This document shows positions 8,332 to 14,320 of a DNA stretch of 14,320 nt, one piece after another. Numbering within the stretch: the first letter of the stretch is position 1; every line of letters begins with the position of its first letter. The notes under the pieces are model-generated. The model worked only from the letters and a program-made list of their open reading frames with translations. It did no database searches and was not told where the DNA came from. Source of the stretch: Bacteroidota bacterium (GTDB taxonomy: Bacteria > Bacteroidota > Bacteroidia > Chitinophagales > Chitinophagaceae); assembly GCA_023391015.1 (NCBI GenBank), contig JAEWBT010000073.1, positions 1 through 14,320 on the forward strand. The letters are read 5' to 3'. The position numbers and the translations under genes are program-made.

Positions 8332-8504
8332 ATAATTTGGAACAAGGTTTTAAAGGCTTTTGGGATAAAGTATTGGATAAAAGGGGTACGACTTTCTTAT
8401 TCCTATAGAAGCTGCGAAGCAAAGAGTCTATCAGGTAAGAAAAAGGTGTTGTGGTTGCTGGTGTGTGGAAGTTTTCCGGGCTTTATTTTAAAGCAGGCAT
8501 ACCC

Positions 8505-9323
8505 CTACCAGTCCACGCGAATTTCTTTGGTAACCGCTTTTCCCTTGGCGTCTTTGGCGGTCACCTGCCACATCGTAGCCACCGGCTTAGCCTGCAACAA
8601 GTCACCATCCACCGTTTTGACGCGGCTCAGGCGGTTGAGCAGGGCGGTTTGTTCTTTAGAAGACATCCGGGCCTTTCGGGCGGCTTGCTGGGCGGCGTTT
8701 TTAATGGAAGCGTTCGTAACCTTAAAAGCAGGCGCCTGCGGCTCGGTGAGTGCGAACGTACCTCCTTTCCCGGAAACGGTTTGCCAGCCAGTGCTTTGTT
8801 TTCCCAATGATGGCAGGGGCAACAACTCTTTCCCGGTATTGACCACCACTTCAAAATCGGTTTTTTGCTTGAGCGAAGCGCCATTGGCCTTCCCGTCGTT
8901 CACCACCAGATTTTTGGGCCGGAAAGCGCTGCCATCGCTGCTGTAGGCCACGCTGCGCACGCCTTTCGCATTCGCATCCTCGTTGCGCACGCGCAGGTTT
9001 TCCACAAACACCTGCACATCACCAAAGTCGGCGGAAAGGCCCGGCCCTGTTGGCTTTTTAACAACGGCGGCTACGGGCGTATCGGTTTTCGGAACGCTAA
9101 CGGTGGGCGAATCGACCTTTGGATTTTCCGGAACCGGCGCTGCCTCCACCGGATTGGCTACTTCGTAATCGGCAAAGGCGGAACGCAGGTACTGCGAATC
9201 GGTTTCGGTAACGATGGTAGTCGAATCGCCCATCACAATCGGTGCGTTGGCGGTTTGATTTCCGGTGTAAGAACAGGCCGTGGTCAGCAGCAGAAAAGGC
9301 AGGGCGGTAATGGGCAAACGCAT
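8505..9323 (-). CDS. Putative lipoprotein of unknown function
   Basis: The ATG-started 272-residue product has a short hydrophobic leader and a lipobox-like LLTTAC with the acylated Cys at 17. The -3 residue is Thr rather than Leu, so the lipobox is slightly off consensus. A Pro/Val/Thr-rich low-complexity stretch (about 55-95) looks like a linker. The C-terminal half (about 100-272) is mixed, with a short basic helix-like stretch around the AAQQAARKAR segment. I do not recognise a family. Placement in the inner or outer membrane facing the periplasm or surface is inferred from the lipobox. It is transcribed away from mdh; the 181 bases between it and the DUF5686 start codon region leave co-transcription unclear. 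Confidence 0.75.
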   Translation of the reverse strand: MRLPITALPFLLLTTACSYTGNQTANAPIVMGDSTTIVTETDSQYLRSAFADYEVANPVEAAPVPENPKVDSPTVSVPKTDTPVAAVVKKPTGPGLSADFGDVQVFVENLRVRNEDANAKGVRSVAYSSDGSAFRPKNLVVNDGKANGASLKQKTDFEVVVNTGKELLPLPSLGKQSTGWQTVSGKGGTFALTEPQAPAFKVTNASIKNAAQQAARKARMSSKEQTALLNRLSRVKTVDGDLLQAKPVATMWQVTAKDAKGKAVTKEIRVDW

Positions 9324-9497
9324 AGGGCAAAGGAGAACGGTGTGCGAAATTAAAGCATTGGGTGGGATGGGTTAGTTTCCGGAAAATAAACAGCACCCTC
9401 CAGGGCTGCTTCCTTACAAACTGCAAAAATCCGGGTAACAGGCCGGCTCCGATGAGCTATTGAACCATTTTTACATGGAGCAATTCAGCGTAAATCC

Positions 9498-9505
9498 TAC
9501 CTTTG
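9498..9505 (+). promoter_or_regulatory. Putative -7 box (TACCTTTG) for mdh
   Basis: This is an exact TAnnTTTG match 39 bases before the ATG at 9545. It helps to decide the mdh start, because an in-frame ATG at 9503 overlaps the box and would lie at or before the expected transcript start. A TTG at 9460 is too far upstream for a standard -33 element. Confidence 0.5.
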
Positions 9506-9544
9506 CGCCACTTTAAAGATCTTTTCAAAAACACATTTCGCTGT

Positions 9545-10480
9545 ATGAAAATTACCGTCGTAGGTGCAGGTGCCGTAGGCGCTACCTGTGCCGACAATAT
9601 TGTTCGCAAAGAGCTGTGCTCGGAACTGGTTCTGGTGGACATCAAAGAAGGTTTCGCCGAAGGCAAAGCCTTGGACCTGACCCAAACCGCCTCGCTGCTG
9701 GGTTTTGACACTAAAGTAACCGGCTCTACCAACGATTACAGCAAAACAGCTGGCTCTGAAGTATGCGTCATCACGTCTGGCATTCCGCGCAAACCCGGCA
9801 TGACCCGCGAAGAGCTGATTGGCACCAACGCCAAAATTGTGGAAGGCGTTGCTAAAAGCCTCCTGGAGCATTCCCCCAACACCATTCTGGTGGTGATTTC
9901 CAACCCAATGGACACCATGACGTACCTGACGCTGAAGGCTACCGGCCTACCCAAGGAGCGCGTGATTGGTATGGGTGGCATTCTGGATTCTTCCCGTTTT
10001 AAAACCTACCTGCAGCAAGCCATTGGCTGTTCGCAACACGACCTGCAAGCTACGGTTATCGGCGGCCACGGCGACACCACCATGATTCCGCTTACGCGTC
10101 TCGCCACCGTGCAGGGCGTGCCGGTTTCGGATATGCTGGACGCCGAAGCGCTGAAAAAAGTAGCTTCCGACACAATGGTGGGCGGCGCTACATTGACCAA
10201 ACTTCTGGGCACTTCGGCCTGGTACGCACCGGGTGCGGCGGGCGCGGCGCTGGTAGAAAGCATCGTGCGCGACGAGAAAAAAGTGTTTCCTTGCTGTGTC
10301 GCCCTCGACGGCGAATACGGTCAGAAAGACATTTGCCTCGGTGTGCCGGTGGTAATTGGTAAAGGCGGCTGGGAGCGCATCGTGGACCTGAAACTCAACG
10401 ACGAGGAAATGGCCCTTTTCGCTAAAAGCGCCGACGCCGTACGCAACATGAACAGCGTGTTGGACGAAGCCACTGCATAA
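9545..10480 (+). CDS. mdh: Malate dehydrogenase (LDH-like type)
   Basis: This cytoplasmic enzyme interconverts malate and oxaloacetate with NAD in the TCA cycle. The 311-residue product opens with the Rossmann motif GAGAVGAT (residues 7-14), and Asp32 after the second strand indicates NAD rather than NADP. Substrate-binding Arg82 and Arg88 lie in PRKPGMTREE. Asn120 is in SNPMD, Asp148 and Arg151 are in GGILDSSRF, and catalytic His175 is in GGHGD. Arg82 in the substrate loop marks malate rather than lactate specificity. Length fits the bacterial LDH-like MDH family. The ATG at 9545 places the glycine motif at the usual distance; an upstream in-frame ATG at 9503 would add 14 unrelated residues. 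It appears monocistronic: a lipoprotein gene diverges upstream and a strong terminator follows. Confidence 0.97.
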   Translation: MKITVVGAGAVGATCADNIVRKELCSELVLVDIKEGFAEGKALDLTQTASLLGFDTKVTGSTNDYSKTAGSEVCVITSGIPRKPGMTREELIGTNAKIVEGVAKSLLEHSPNTILVVISNPMDTMTYLTLKATGLPKERVIGMGGILDSSRFKTYLQQAIGCSQHDLQATVIGGHGDTTMIPLTRLATVQGVPVSDMLDAEALKKVASDTMVGGATLTKLLGTSAWYAPGAAGAALVESIVRDEKKVFPCCVALDGEYGQKDICLGVPVVIGKGGWERIVDLKLNDEEMALFAKSADAVRNMNSVLDEATA

Positions 10481-10503
10481 GGTTTTAAAGGCTTTTTAAA
10501 TAG

Positions 10504-10544
10504 AAAATTCCGGACTCTCTAAGGTTCCGGAATTTTTGTTTTTT
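10504..10544 (+). terminator. Intrinsic terminator of mdh
   Basis: AAAATTCCGGA (10504-10514) pairs perfectly with TCCGGAATTTT (10526-10536) around an 11-base loop. TTGTTTTTT follows. It starts 24 bases after the mdh stop. The right arm contains one of the iterated TTCCGGAA sites (10525-10532). Confidence 0.85.
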
Positions 10545-10547
10545 ACC

Positions 10548-10592
10548 GACTTGTCAAGTCTTCGGACGCCTTGCTAGTTGACTTGACAAGTC
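10548..10592. repeat. 13-bp perfect inverted repeat, each arm itself a palindrome
   Basis: GACTTGTCAAGTC (10548-10560) and GACTTGACAAGTC (10580-10592) are exact reverse complements separated by 19 bases. Each arm is also an odd palindrome (GACTTG-N-CAAGTC). It directly follows the mdh terminator, so it is not needed to end mdh. It could be an operator pair or part of a mobile or interspersed element. Confidence 0.7.
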
Positions 10593-10607
10593 AGAATCAG
10601 TCCTATA

Positions 10608-10685
10608 TTTTGTCACCCCGCCCAAAGGCAGTGTCTCACAATTATCCCTTTTCCTGAGATTCCGCCTTTCGTCGGAATGACAAAA
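10608..10685. repeat. Fold-back REP/MITE-like element
   Basis: Two 30-base arms (10608-10637 and 10656-10685) are imperfect reverse complements with 22 of 30 positions matching and an 18-base centre. The outer 8 bp (TTTTGTCA/TGACAAAA) are perfect. The right arm, read on the minus strand, begins TTTTGTCATTCCGACGAAAG, which resembles the GTCATTCC-type intergenic repeats I recall from many bacterial genomes. No transposase is nearby. Copy number outside the window is unknown. Confidence 0.55.
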
Positions 10686-10774
10686 CAGGGTGCAACCCAA
10701 GTAAAGGCGCAGAAACATGCAAAAGGTCTGGGCAAAACAAAATCTTCCTTTTGAAGGTCGGATTTTCCGGAAAA

Positions 10775-10809
10775 TCAAAAGCCGGATTCCACTGGAACCC
10801 GGCTTTTGA
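10775..10809 (-). terminator. Intrinsic terminator of the TlpA-like gene
   Basis: TCAAAAGCCGG pairs with CCGGCTTTTGA, then one A/C mismatch, then TTCC with GGAA closing a 3-base loop. One bulge further out, four more A-T pairs can form. Read on the minus strand it lies 25 bases beyond the stop codon and is followed by a short U run (GAUUUUCC). An exact 16-base palindrome, GATTTTCCGGAAAATC (10761-10776), abuts it. Confidence 0.7.
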
Positions 10810-10834
10810 ATTTTGGCTTTTGCCCTTGGGGCCT

Positions 10835-11986
10835 TTACTTCACCAGCTCCGCCAGCTTGGCCTCCAGGGCCGGGCCGCGCAGGTCGCGGGCCACGATTTT
10901 TCCGGAAGGGTCCACGAGGAAGTTGGCCGGAATGCTTTGGATGCCGTAGTCGCGCGCCGGAATGCTTTCCCAGCCGGCGAGGTCGGAGATGTGTGTCCAG
11001 GTAAGGCCGTCTTTGGCGATGGCTTCCTGCCATTTGTCTTTTTTCTGGTCCAGCGAAACGCCCAGAATCGTAAAGTTTTTGTCCTTAAATTTCTGAAAGG
11101 CGGCTACCACGGTTGGGTTCTCCGCGCGGCACGGTCCGCACCACGACGCCCAGAAATCTACCAGTACGTATTTTCCCTTTAACGACGCCAGCGAAACGTC
11201 TTTGCCCTCGGGCGTAGGGGCGGAAATCGCCGGGGCCATCGTGCCGACTGCCGGACCGGAAGCAGCAATGGCCTGCGCCTGGTCATTGCCGGCAATATTG
11301 TTGATGCGCATGGTAAACTCGCGGGCCAGCGTGGCGTCTTTAGGGAAGCGGGCACCCAGGTTTTTCACAAAAGCCTGCAGGTAATCCATCGAAGCATCCG
11401 GATTCAGCAAGGCGGCGGCAAAAACGGCGTTGGGCAGATACTTGGTGGTGTCTGCGTAAGTTTCAATGTAGTTGGTAAACGCTTCGTTACGGGCCGCCAA
11501 ATCTTCCTGAGCGCGGGTCAGCAAGCTGTCTTTGCCCTCGGTTTTCATCTGATCCATCACCATACCCAGCGTATTGAACGCCACGATGTGGTCGCGCGTC
11601 ACGCCGATAAATGATTGCAGACTCGCCGTAGCCGGGCTACCGCCAACGCGAAACGAATCCGGCCGGTTCCAAGCCCCTTTCACCGAATACGTTCCTTTAT
11701 CCACCGATAAAAGGGCAAATACTTCTTCGCTTTTGCCCATCCGAACCCGATAGAGGGCGGGTTCGGGCGCAGTACCGTCCAGTTCGAAATGACCGGATGC
11801 ATTGCTTTCGGTGCTGTCAATCACCTCAGCTCCGGCAAGGCGTAGTTCTTCCAGGTAAATGGTTTGCTCCGGCATTCCGGAAACGTCGCCAATGACGTGG
11901 AAGCCATTTTGGTTGTCTTTGCAGGAATACAGCAGTGTAGCGGCCAGAAATAAAGCAGCCGCGTTTTTCAAACGTAATATTTTCAC
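10835..11986 (-). CDS. TlpA/AhpC-like thioredoxin lipoprotein with DUF4369-like N-terminal domain
   Basis: The 383-residue product has a lipoprotein signal (LLYSC, Cys22). A beta-rich DUF4369-like domain follows (about 28-115, FHVIGDVSGMPEQTIYLEEL), then a helical middle (about 120-245) and a C-terminal thioredoxin fold (about 248-383). The fold carries WCGPC with Cys283 and Cys286, and the cis-Pro loop QSIPANFLVD (Pro353). This is the usual Bacteroidota layout of TlpA-type thiol-disulfide oxidoreductases. The likely role is periplasmic disulfide reduction at the membrane; partner proteins are unknown. The start is GTG at 11986 or TTG at 11971; both give a good leader peptide and no ATG is available. 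A -7 box ends only four bases before the GTG. The gene diverges from the small lipoprotein across about 74 bases. Confidence 0.92.
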   Translation of the reverse strand: MKILRLKNAAALFLAATLLYSCKDNQNGFHVIGDVSGMPEQTIYLEELRLAGAEVIDSTESNASGHFELDGTAPEPALYRVRMGKSEEVFALLSVDKGTYSVKGAWNRPDSFRVGGSPATASLQSFIGVTRDHIVAFNTLGMVMDQMKTEGKDSLLTRAQEDLAARNEAFTNYIETYADTTKYLPNAVFAAALLNPDASMDYLQAFVKNLGARFPKDATLAREFTMRINNIAGNDQAQAIAASGPAVGTMAPAISAPTPEGKDVSLASLKGKYVLVDFWASWCGPCRAENPTVVAAFQKFKDKNFTILGVSLDQKKDKWQEAIAKDGLTWTHISDLAGWESIPARDYGIQSIPANFLVDPSGKIVARDLRGPALEAKLAELVK

Positions 11987-11990
11987 TTTG

Positions 11991-11998
11991 CAAACGTA
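11991..11998 (-). promoter_or_regulatory. Putative -7 box (TACGTTTG) for the TlpA-like gene
   Basis: On the minus strand TACGTTTG is an exact TAnnTTTG match whose last base lies four bases before the GTG at 11986. Transcription from it would start at or within a few bases of that codon. No TTG is seen at the -33 distance. Confidence 0.45.
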
Positions 11999-12060
11999 CT
12001 TTAGAGAGTGGTTAAGTAGTGTGAAATTTATTGGTTGAACGCCTTTTGCCTTTTTAAATT

Positions 12061-12666
12061 ATGCTTCAGAAAAGCCTTTTCCTTTCTTTTCTATACGGTT
12101 TTCTCGTATTCATCAGCAGTTGCTGCAATTGTAGCAATATACCTACTACGCGCTATCAATGGACTACCTTGGAAATATATCAAGCGCATTACACCAAAGA
12201 CAGCAATGGCGTCTTAGCCATCAGTGCCGACAGCGCCCCTGATTTTACCCATAAAAACTATGCAATTCAGGGGCGGCTCCAGTATGAATTTATCGCCCGG
12301 CGCATACCGCCCCGTCTCGGGTTGGGCAATGTTGCTTACGCCTGTAAATGTCCTTTGGAGAAATACGTAGCCCTTGCAAGCGCCGGTGCGCTCCGGGTTT
12401 ATACAGTTCATTATTTCAACCGCAGCCATCCTCCCCAAAGTGATGCGACTGACCTTTTTAAAACGCTTAAAGAAGACTCCGACAAAGACCTGCAACCCGT
12501 TAAGCACTCCTTCCAGGAACAGGTAAATGATTATGCGCCCCGTGGTAATTTTGACTTGTATCTTACCCAAAAACCAGAACGCACCGGCACGCACCAATTC
12601 CGGGTAGAAATCCAGCTGGCCGATGGCACCATACGGTCAGCCCTCACGCCTGAAATTCAGCTTTGA
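12061..12666 (+). CDS. Small Cys-rich putative lipoprotein, function unknown
   Basis: The 201-residue product starts at ATG 12061. A hydrophobic leader ends in FISSC with the lipobox Cys at 21, closely followed by Cys22 and Cys24. Another pair, Cys95 and Cys97 (YACKC), sits in the body. The remainder looks beta-rich with a Lys/Asp-rich segment (about 130-150) and ends in EIQL. It faintly resembles DUF5034-type Bacteroidota lipoproteins, but I hold that at low confidence. The Cys pairs could form disulfides or bind metal, which is inference. It runs divergently from the TlpA-like gene and convergently to ahcY. Confidence 0.78.
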   Translation: MLQKSLFLSFLYGFLVFISSCCNCSNIPTTRYQWTTLEIYQAHYTKDSNGVLAISADSAPDFTHKNYAIQGRLQYEFIARRIPPRLGLGNVAYACKCPLEKYVALASAGALRVYTVHYFNRSHPPQSDATDLFKTLKEDSDKDLQPVKHSFQEQVNDYAPRGNFDLYLTQKPERTGTHQFRVEIQLADGTIRSALTPEIQL

Positions 12667-12726
12667 TCCCCCAGAAGCAAACCTTAAATCATTTCCCAGG
12701 GTAAGGCAGAATTTTCCGGAAGATAC

Positions 12727-12756
12727 AAAAAAGAGACGCCCAATTTAGGCGTCTCT
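12727..12756 (-). terminator. Intrinsic terminator of ahcY
   Basis: AGAGACGCC (12732-12740) and GGCGTCTCT (12748-12756) form a perfect 9-bp stem with a 7-base loop. The six A's at 12727-12732 become a U6 tract in the ahcY transcript. It lies 51 bases past the ahcY stop codon. Confidence 0.88.
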
Positions 12757-12758
12757 AC

Positions 12759-12781
12759 AGAGAAGGGACAGCTTCTCTTTT
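12759..12781 (+). terminator. Intrinsic terminator of the small lipoprotein gene
   Basis: AGAGAAG (12759-12765) pairs with CTTCTCT (12772-12778) around GGACAG. TTT and then TTTT-rich sequence follows on the plus strand. It lies directly beside, and downstream of, the ahcY terminator, so the two transcripts overlap in their tails. Confidence 0.65.
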
Positions 12782-12806
12782 GTCTTTTGTCTATCGTCTT
12801 TTGTCT
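12782..12806. repeat. 11-base direct repeat just after the ahcY stop
   Basis: GTCTTTTGTCT occurs at 12782-12792 and again at 12796-12806 with ATC between them. It gives a purine-rich, AGACAAAAGAC-type run in the ahcY 3' untranslated region. Confidence 0.8.
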
Positions 12807-12807
12807 C

Positions 12808-14139
12808 TTAGTACCGGTACATCTCCGCCTTATACGGACCGGCTTTTGGAATGCCGAGGTATTCAGATTGGGCGGTGGTCAGCTCGTCCAGCTCCACGCC
12901 GATTTTAGACAGGTGCAGGCGGGCCACTTTCTCGTCGAGATGCTTCGGCAGAACGTACACTTTGTTTTCGTACTGATCGCCGCGCGTCCACAGCTCAATC
13001 TGCGCCAGCGTTTGGTTGGTAAACGAGTTGGACATCACAAAACTCGGATGGCCGGTAGCGCAACCGAGGTTCACCAGACGACCTTCGGCCAGCACGATGA
13101 TATCTTTTCCCTCAATATTGTAGAGGTCCACCTGTGGCTTGATGGTGTCTTTGGTGTGGCCATAAGCTTCGTTCAGCCACGCCATGTCAATTTCAATGTC
13201 GAAGTGACCGATGTTACACACAATCGCTTTGTCTTTCATGGCGCGGAAGTGGCTTTCGGTAATCAGGTCGCGGCAGCCGGAAGCGGTTACGATAATATCT
13301 GCTTCTTTCACGGCATCGGCCATTTTCTTGACCTCAAAACCGTCCATAGCGGCCTGCAACGCACAAATCGGGTCAATTTCAGTTACGATTACACGCGCAC
13401 CGGCACCGCGCAGCGATTGGGCAGAGCCTTTACCTACGTCGCCGTAGCCACCTACAACGGCTACTTTTCCGGCCATCATCACGTCGGTTGCGCGGCGAAT
13501 GGCATCCACAAGGCTTTCCTGGCAACCATATTTGTTGTCAAACTTGCTTTTCGTCACCGAGTCGTTCACGTTGATGGCAGGCATCGGCAGCGTGCCCTTC
13601 TGCATCCGCTCGTAGAGGCGGTGCACGCCAGTGGTGGTTTCCTCAGAAATGCCTTTGACGTGCTGCACCAGTTCCGGATATTTATCCAGCACCATGTTGG
13701 TGAGGTCGCCGCCGTCGTCCAGAATCATGTTCAGCGGACGGTCTTCGGAGCCGAAAAACAAGGTTTGCTCAATGCACCAGTCGGCCTCGGCCTGCGTCTG
13801 ACCTTTCCAGGCAAAAACGCCGATTCCGGCAGCCGCAATAGCAGCAGCAGCCTGATCCTGAGTAGAAAAAATGTTGCAGGAAGACCACTTCACTTCCGCA
13901 CCCAGCGCCACGAGCGTTTCAATCAACACGGCGGTCTGGATGGTCATGTGGAGGCAACCGGCAATGCGCGCGCCTTTGAGCGGCTGTTGTTCGCGGTATT
14001 CTTCGCGGATGGCCATCAGGCCCGGCATTTCGGCTTCGGCCAGACGGATTTCCTTGCGGCCCCACTCGGCGAGAGAAATATCGCGCACCTGATACGGCAG
14101 GGAAAAGTCGATGCCTTTTCCGGTTTCTATGTTCATCAT
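12808..14139 (-). CDS. ahcY: Adenosylhomocysteinase (S-adenosylhomocysteine hydrolase)
   Basis: This cytoplasmic NAD-dependent enzyme splits S-adenosylhomocysteine into adenosine and homocysteine, removing the product inhibitor of methyltransferases. The 443-residue product shows the early signature DISLAEWGRKEI (20-31), CLHMT with His64, DDGGDLT (141-147), SEETTTGVH with Glu167, NDSVTKSKFDN with Lys197 and Asp201, and the NAD motif GGYGDVGKG (230-238). It also has GHFDIEIDM (311-319), the HPSFVMS region and a C-terminal K....YRY with Lys437 and Tyr441, which contacts NAD across subunits. No roughly 40-residue insert follows DDGGDLT, so it is the shorter type. ATG at 14139 (or 14136) is preferred over an in-frame ATG at 14244: the extra residues match nothing in the family, and a -7 box at 14164-14171 lies between them. 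Confidence 0.97.
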   Translation of the reverse strand: MMNIETGKGIDFSLPYQVRDISLAEWGRKEIRLAEAEMPGLMAIREEYREQQPLKGARIAGCLHMTIQTAVLIETLVALGAEVKWSSCNIFSTQDQAAAAIAAAGIGVFAWKGQTQAEADWCIEQTLFFGSEDRPLNMILDDGGDLTNMVLDKYPELVQHVKGISEETTTGVHRLYERMQKGTLPMPAINVNDSVTKSKFDNKYGCQESLVDAIRRATDVMMAGKVAVVGGYGDVGKGSAQSLRGAGARVIVTEIDPICALQAAMDGFEVKKMADAVKEADIIVTASGCRDLITESHFRAMKDKAIVCNIGHFDIEIDMAWLNEAYGHTKDTIKPQVDLYNIEGKDIIVLAEGRLVNLGCATGHPSFVMSNSFTNQTLAQIELWTRGDQYENKVYVLPKHLDEKVARLHLSKIGVELDELTTAQSEYLGIPKAGPYKAEMYRY

Positions 14140-14163
14140 CGTTTTTGCTTTAAAAAAGAAGTT

Positions 14164-14171
14164 CAAATTTA
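14164..14171 (-). promoter_or_regulatory. Putative -7 box (TAAATTTG) for ahcY
   Basis: On the minus strand TAAATTTG matches TAnnTTTG exactly, 25 bases before the preferred ATG at 14139. A short A-rich leader (AAAGCAAAAACG) precedes the start, as is common in Bacteroidota genes without a Shine-Dalgarno site. The leader is too short to hold a riboswitch. Confidence 0.5.
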
Positions 14172-14259
14172 CGCCAGGAAGAACATTCTGCTGCTTATTC
14201 ATTTCAAAAGAGTATTTTACACTGAAAATTGACTTCTTAGGCATATAAATTTCCGGAAA

Positions 14260-14320
14260 ATGAACTCTAAAAAGCCCCTCACAGCAGATGTCGCTCCCTT
14301 AGACGCGACCGACCTGGCCA
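14260..14320 (+). CDS. Possible start of a divergent gene (cut by window end)
   Basis: An ATG at 14260 opens a frame of 20 codons (MNSKKPLTADVAPLDATDLA) that stays open to the end of the window. It diverges from ahcY, so a gene start is expected here. The palindrome TTTCCGGAAA ends directly before the ATG. Too little is visible to name a product. Confidence 0.4.
   Translation, partial: MNSKKPLTADVAPLDATDLA

Noticed and set aside
8480..8494. GCTTTA-TTT-TAAAGC hairpin after the 8505-9323 gene
   Set aside because: The stem is only 6 bp and A/T-rich, with no T tract on the needed strand; too weak to call a terminator.
9330..9360. TAATTTCG-like -7 box for the 8505-9323 lipoprotein gene
   Set aside because: It misses the TTTG core by one base and has no -33 partner, so it is not called.
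9503..9544. Upstream in-frame ATG extending mdh by 14 residues
   Set aside because: It overlaps the -7 box, and the added residues are not part of the conserved MDH N-terminus.
14140..14170. SAH riboswitch upstream of ahcY
   Set aside because: The likely leader is about 20 bases, too short for a riboswitch, and no pairing structure is seen.
12787..14232. Long plus-strand open frame of 481 codons antisense to ahcY
   Set aside because: It lies wholly opposite a clear ahcY gene with all family motifs; its His/Phe/Val-rich translation is typical of an antisense shadow.
14229..14249. TTGACT and TATAAA resembling a sigma-70 promoter before the ATG at 14260
   Set aside because: The spacing is only 9 bases, far from 17, and Bacteroidota use a different promoter consensus.

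Overview
The window looks like a chromosomal segment of a Bacteroidota bacterium, probably of the Saprospiria/Chitinophagia kind. The signs are a type IX secretion (T9SS) C-terminal sorting domain, a DUF5686 outer-membrane protein, three lipoproteins, several upstream TAnnTTTG boxes (the Bacteroidota -7 element), little Shine-Dalgarno signal and a base composition near half GC. No phage, plasmid, CRISPR, transposase, tRNA or rRNA gene was seen.

Layout. Bases 1-5250 (+) are the 3' part of a giant secreted adhesin-like protein that enters from outside the window. It is a chain of Ig-like and SprB/PKD-like beta-sandwich modules. Three of them carry an F5/8-type-C (discoidin-like) domain in the middle, one carries a six-repeat NHL propeller, and the chain ends in a T9SS type A domain. 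Bases 5251-5592 are a gene-free convergent gap with degenerate short repeats and one hairpin. Bases 5593-8301 (-) encode a DUF5686 outer-membrane protein, and 8505-9323 (-) a lipoprotein of unknown function. Malate dehydrogenase (mdh, 9545-10480, +) follows. The gap at 10481-10834 holds two terminators and two inverted-repeat elements. Next come a TlpA/thioredoxin-like lipoprotein (10835-11986, -), a small Cys-rich lipoprotein (12061-12666, +), adenosylhomocysteinase (ahcY, 12808-14139, -) and the first codons of a possible divergent gene (14260 to the window end, +).

The genes do not form one operon. Strands alternate, and most genes have their own terminator or -7 box. mdh (TCA cycle) and ahcY (activated methyl cycle) are housekeeping genes. 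The others are envelope or secreted proteins.

Two signals stand out. One is the domain-within-domain design of the giant protein. The other is an extremely frequent palindrome, TTCCGGAA (core of TTTCCGGAAA), found 18 times in 14.3 kb in genes and intergenic DNA, in more than one reading frame. It recalls the highly iterated palindrome HIP1 of cyanobacteria.
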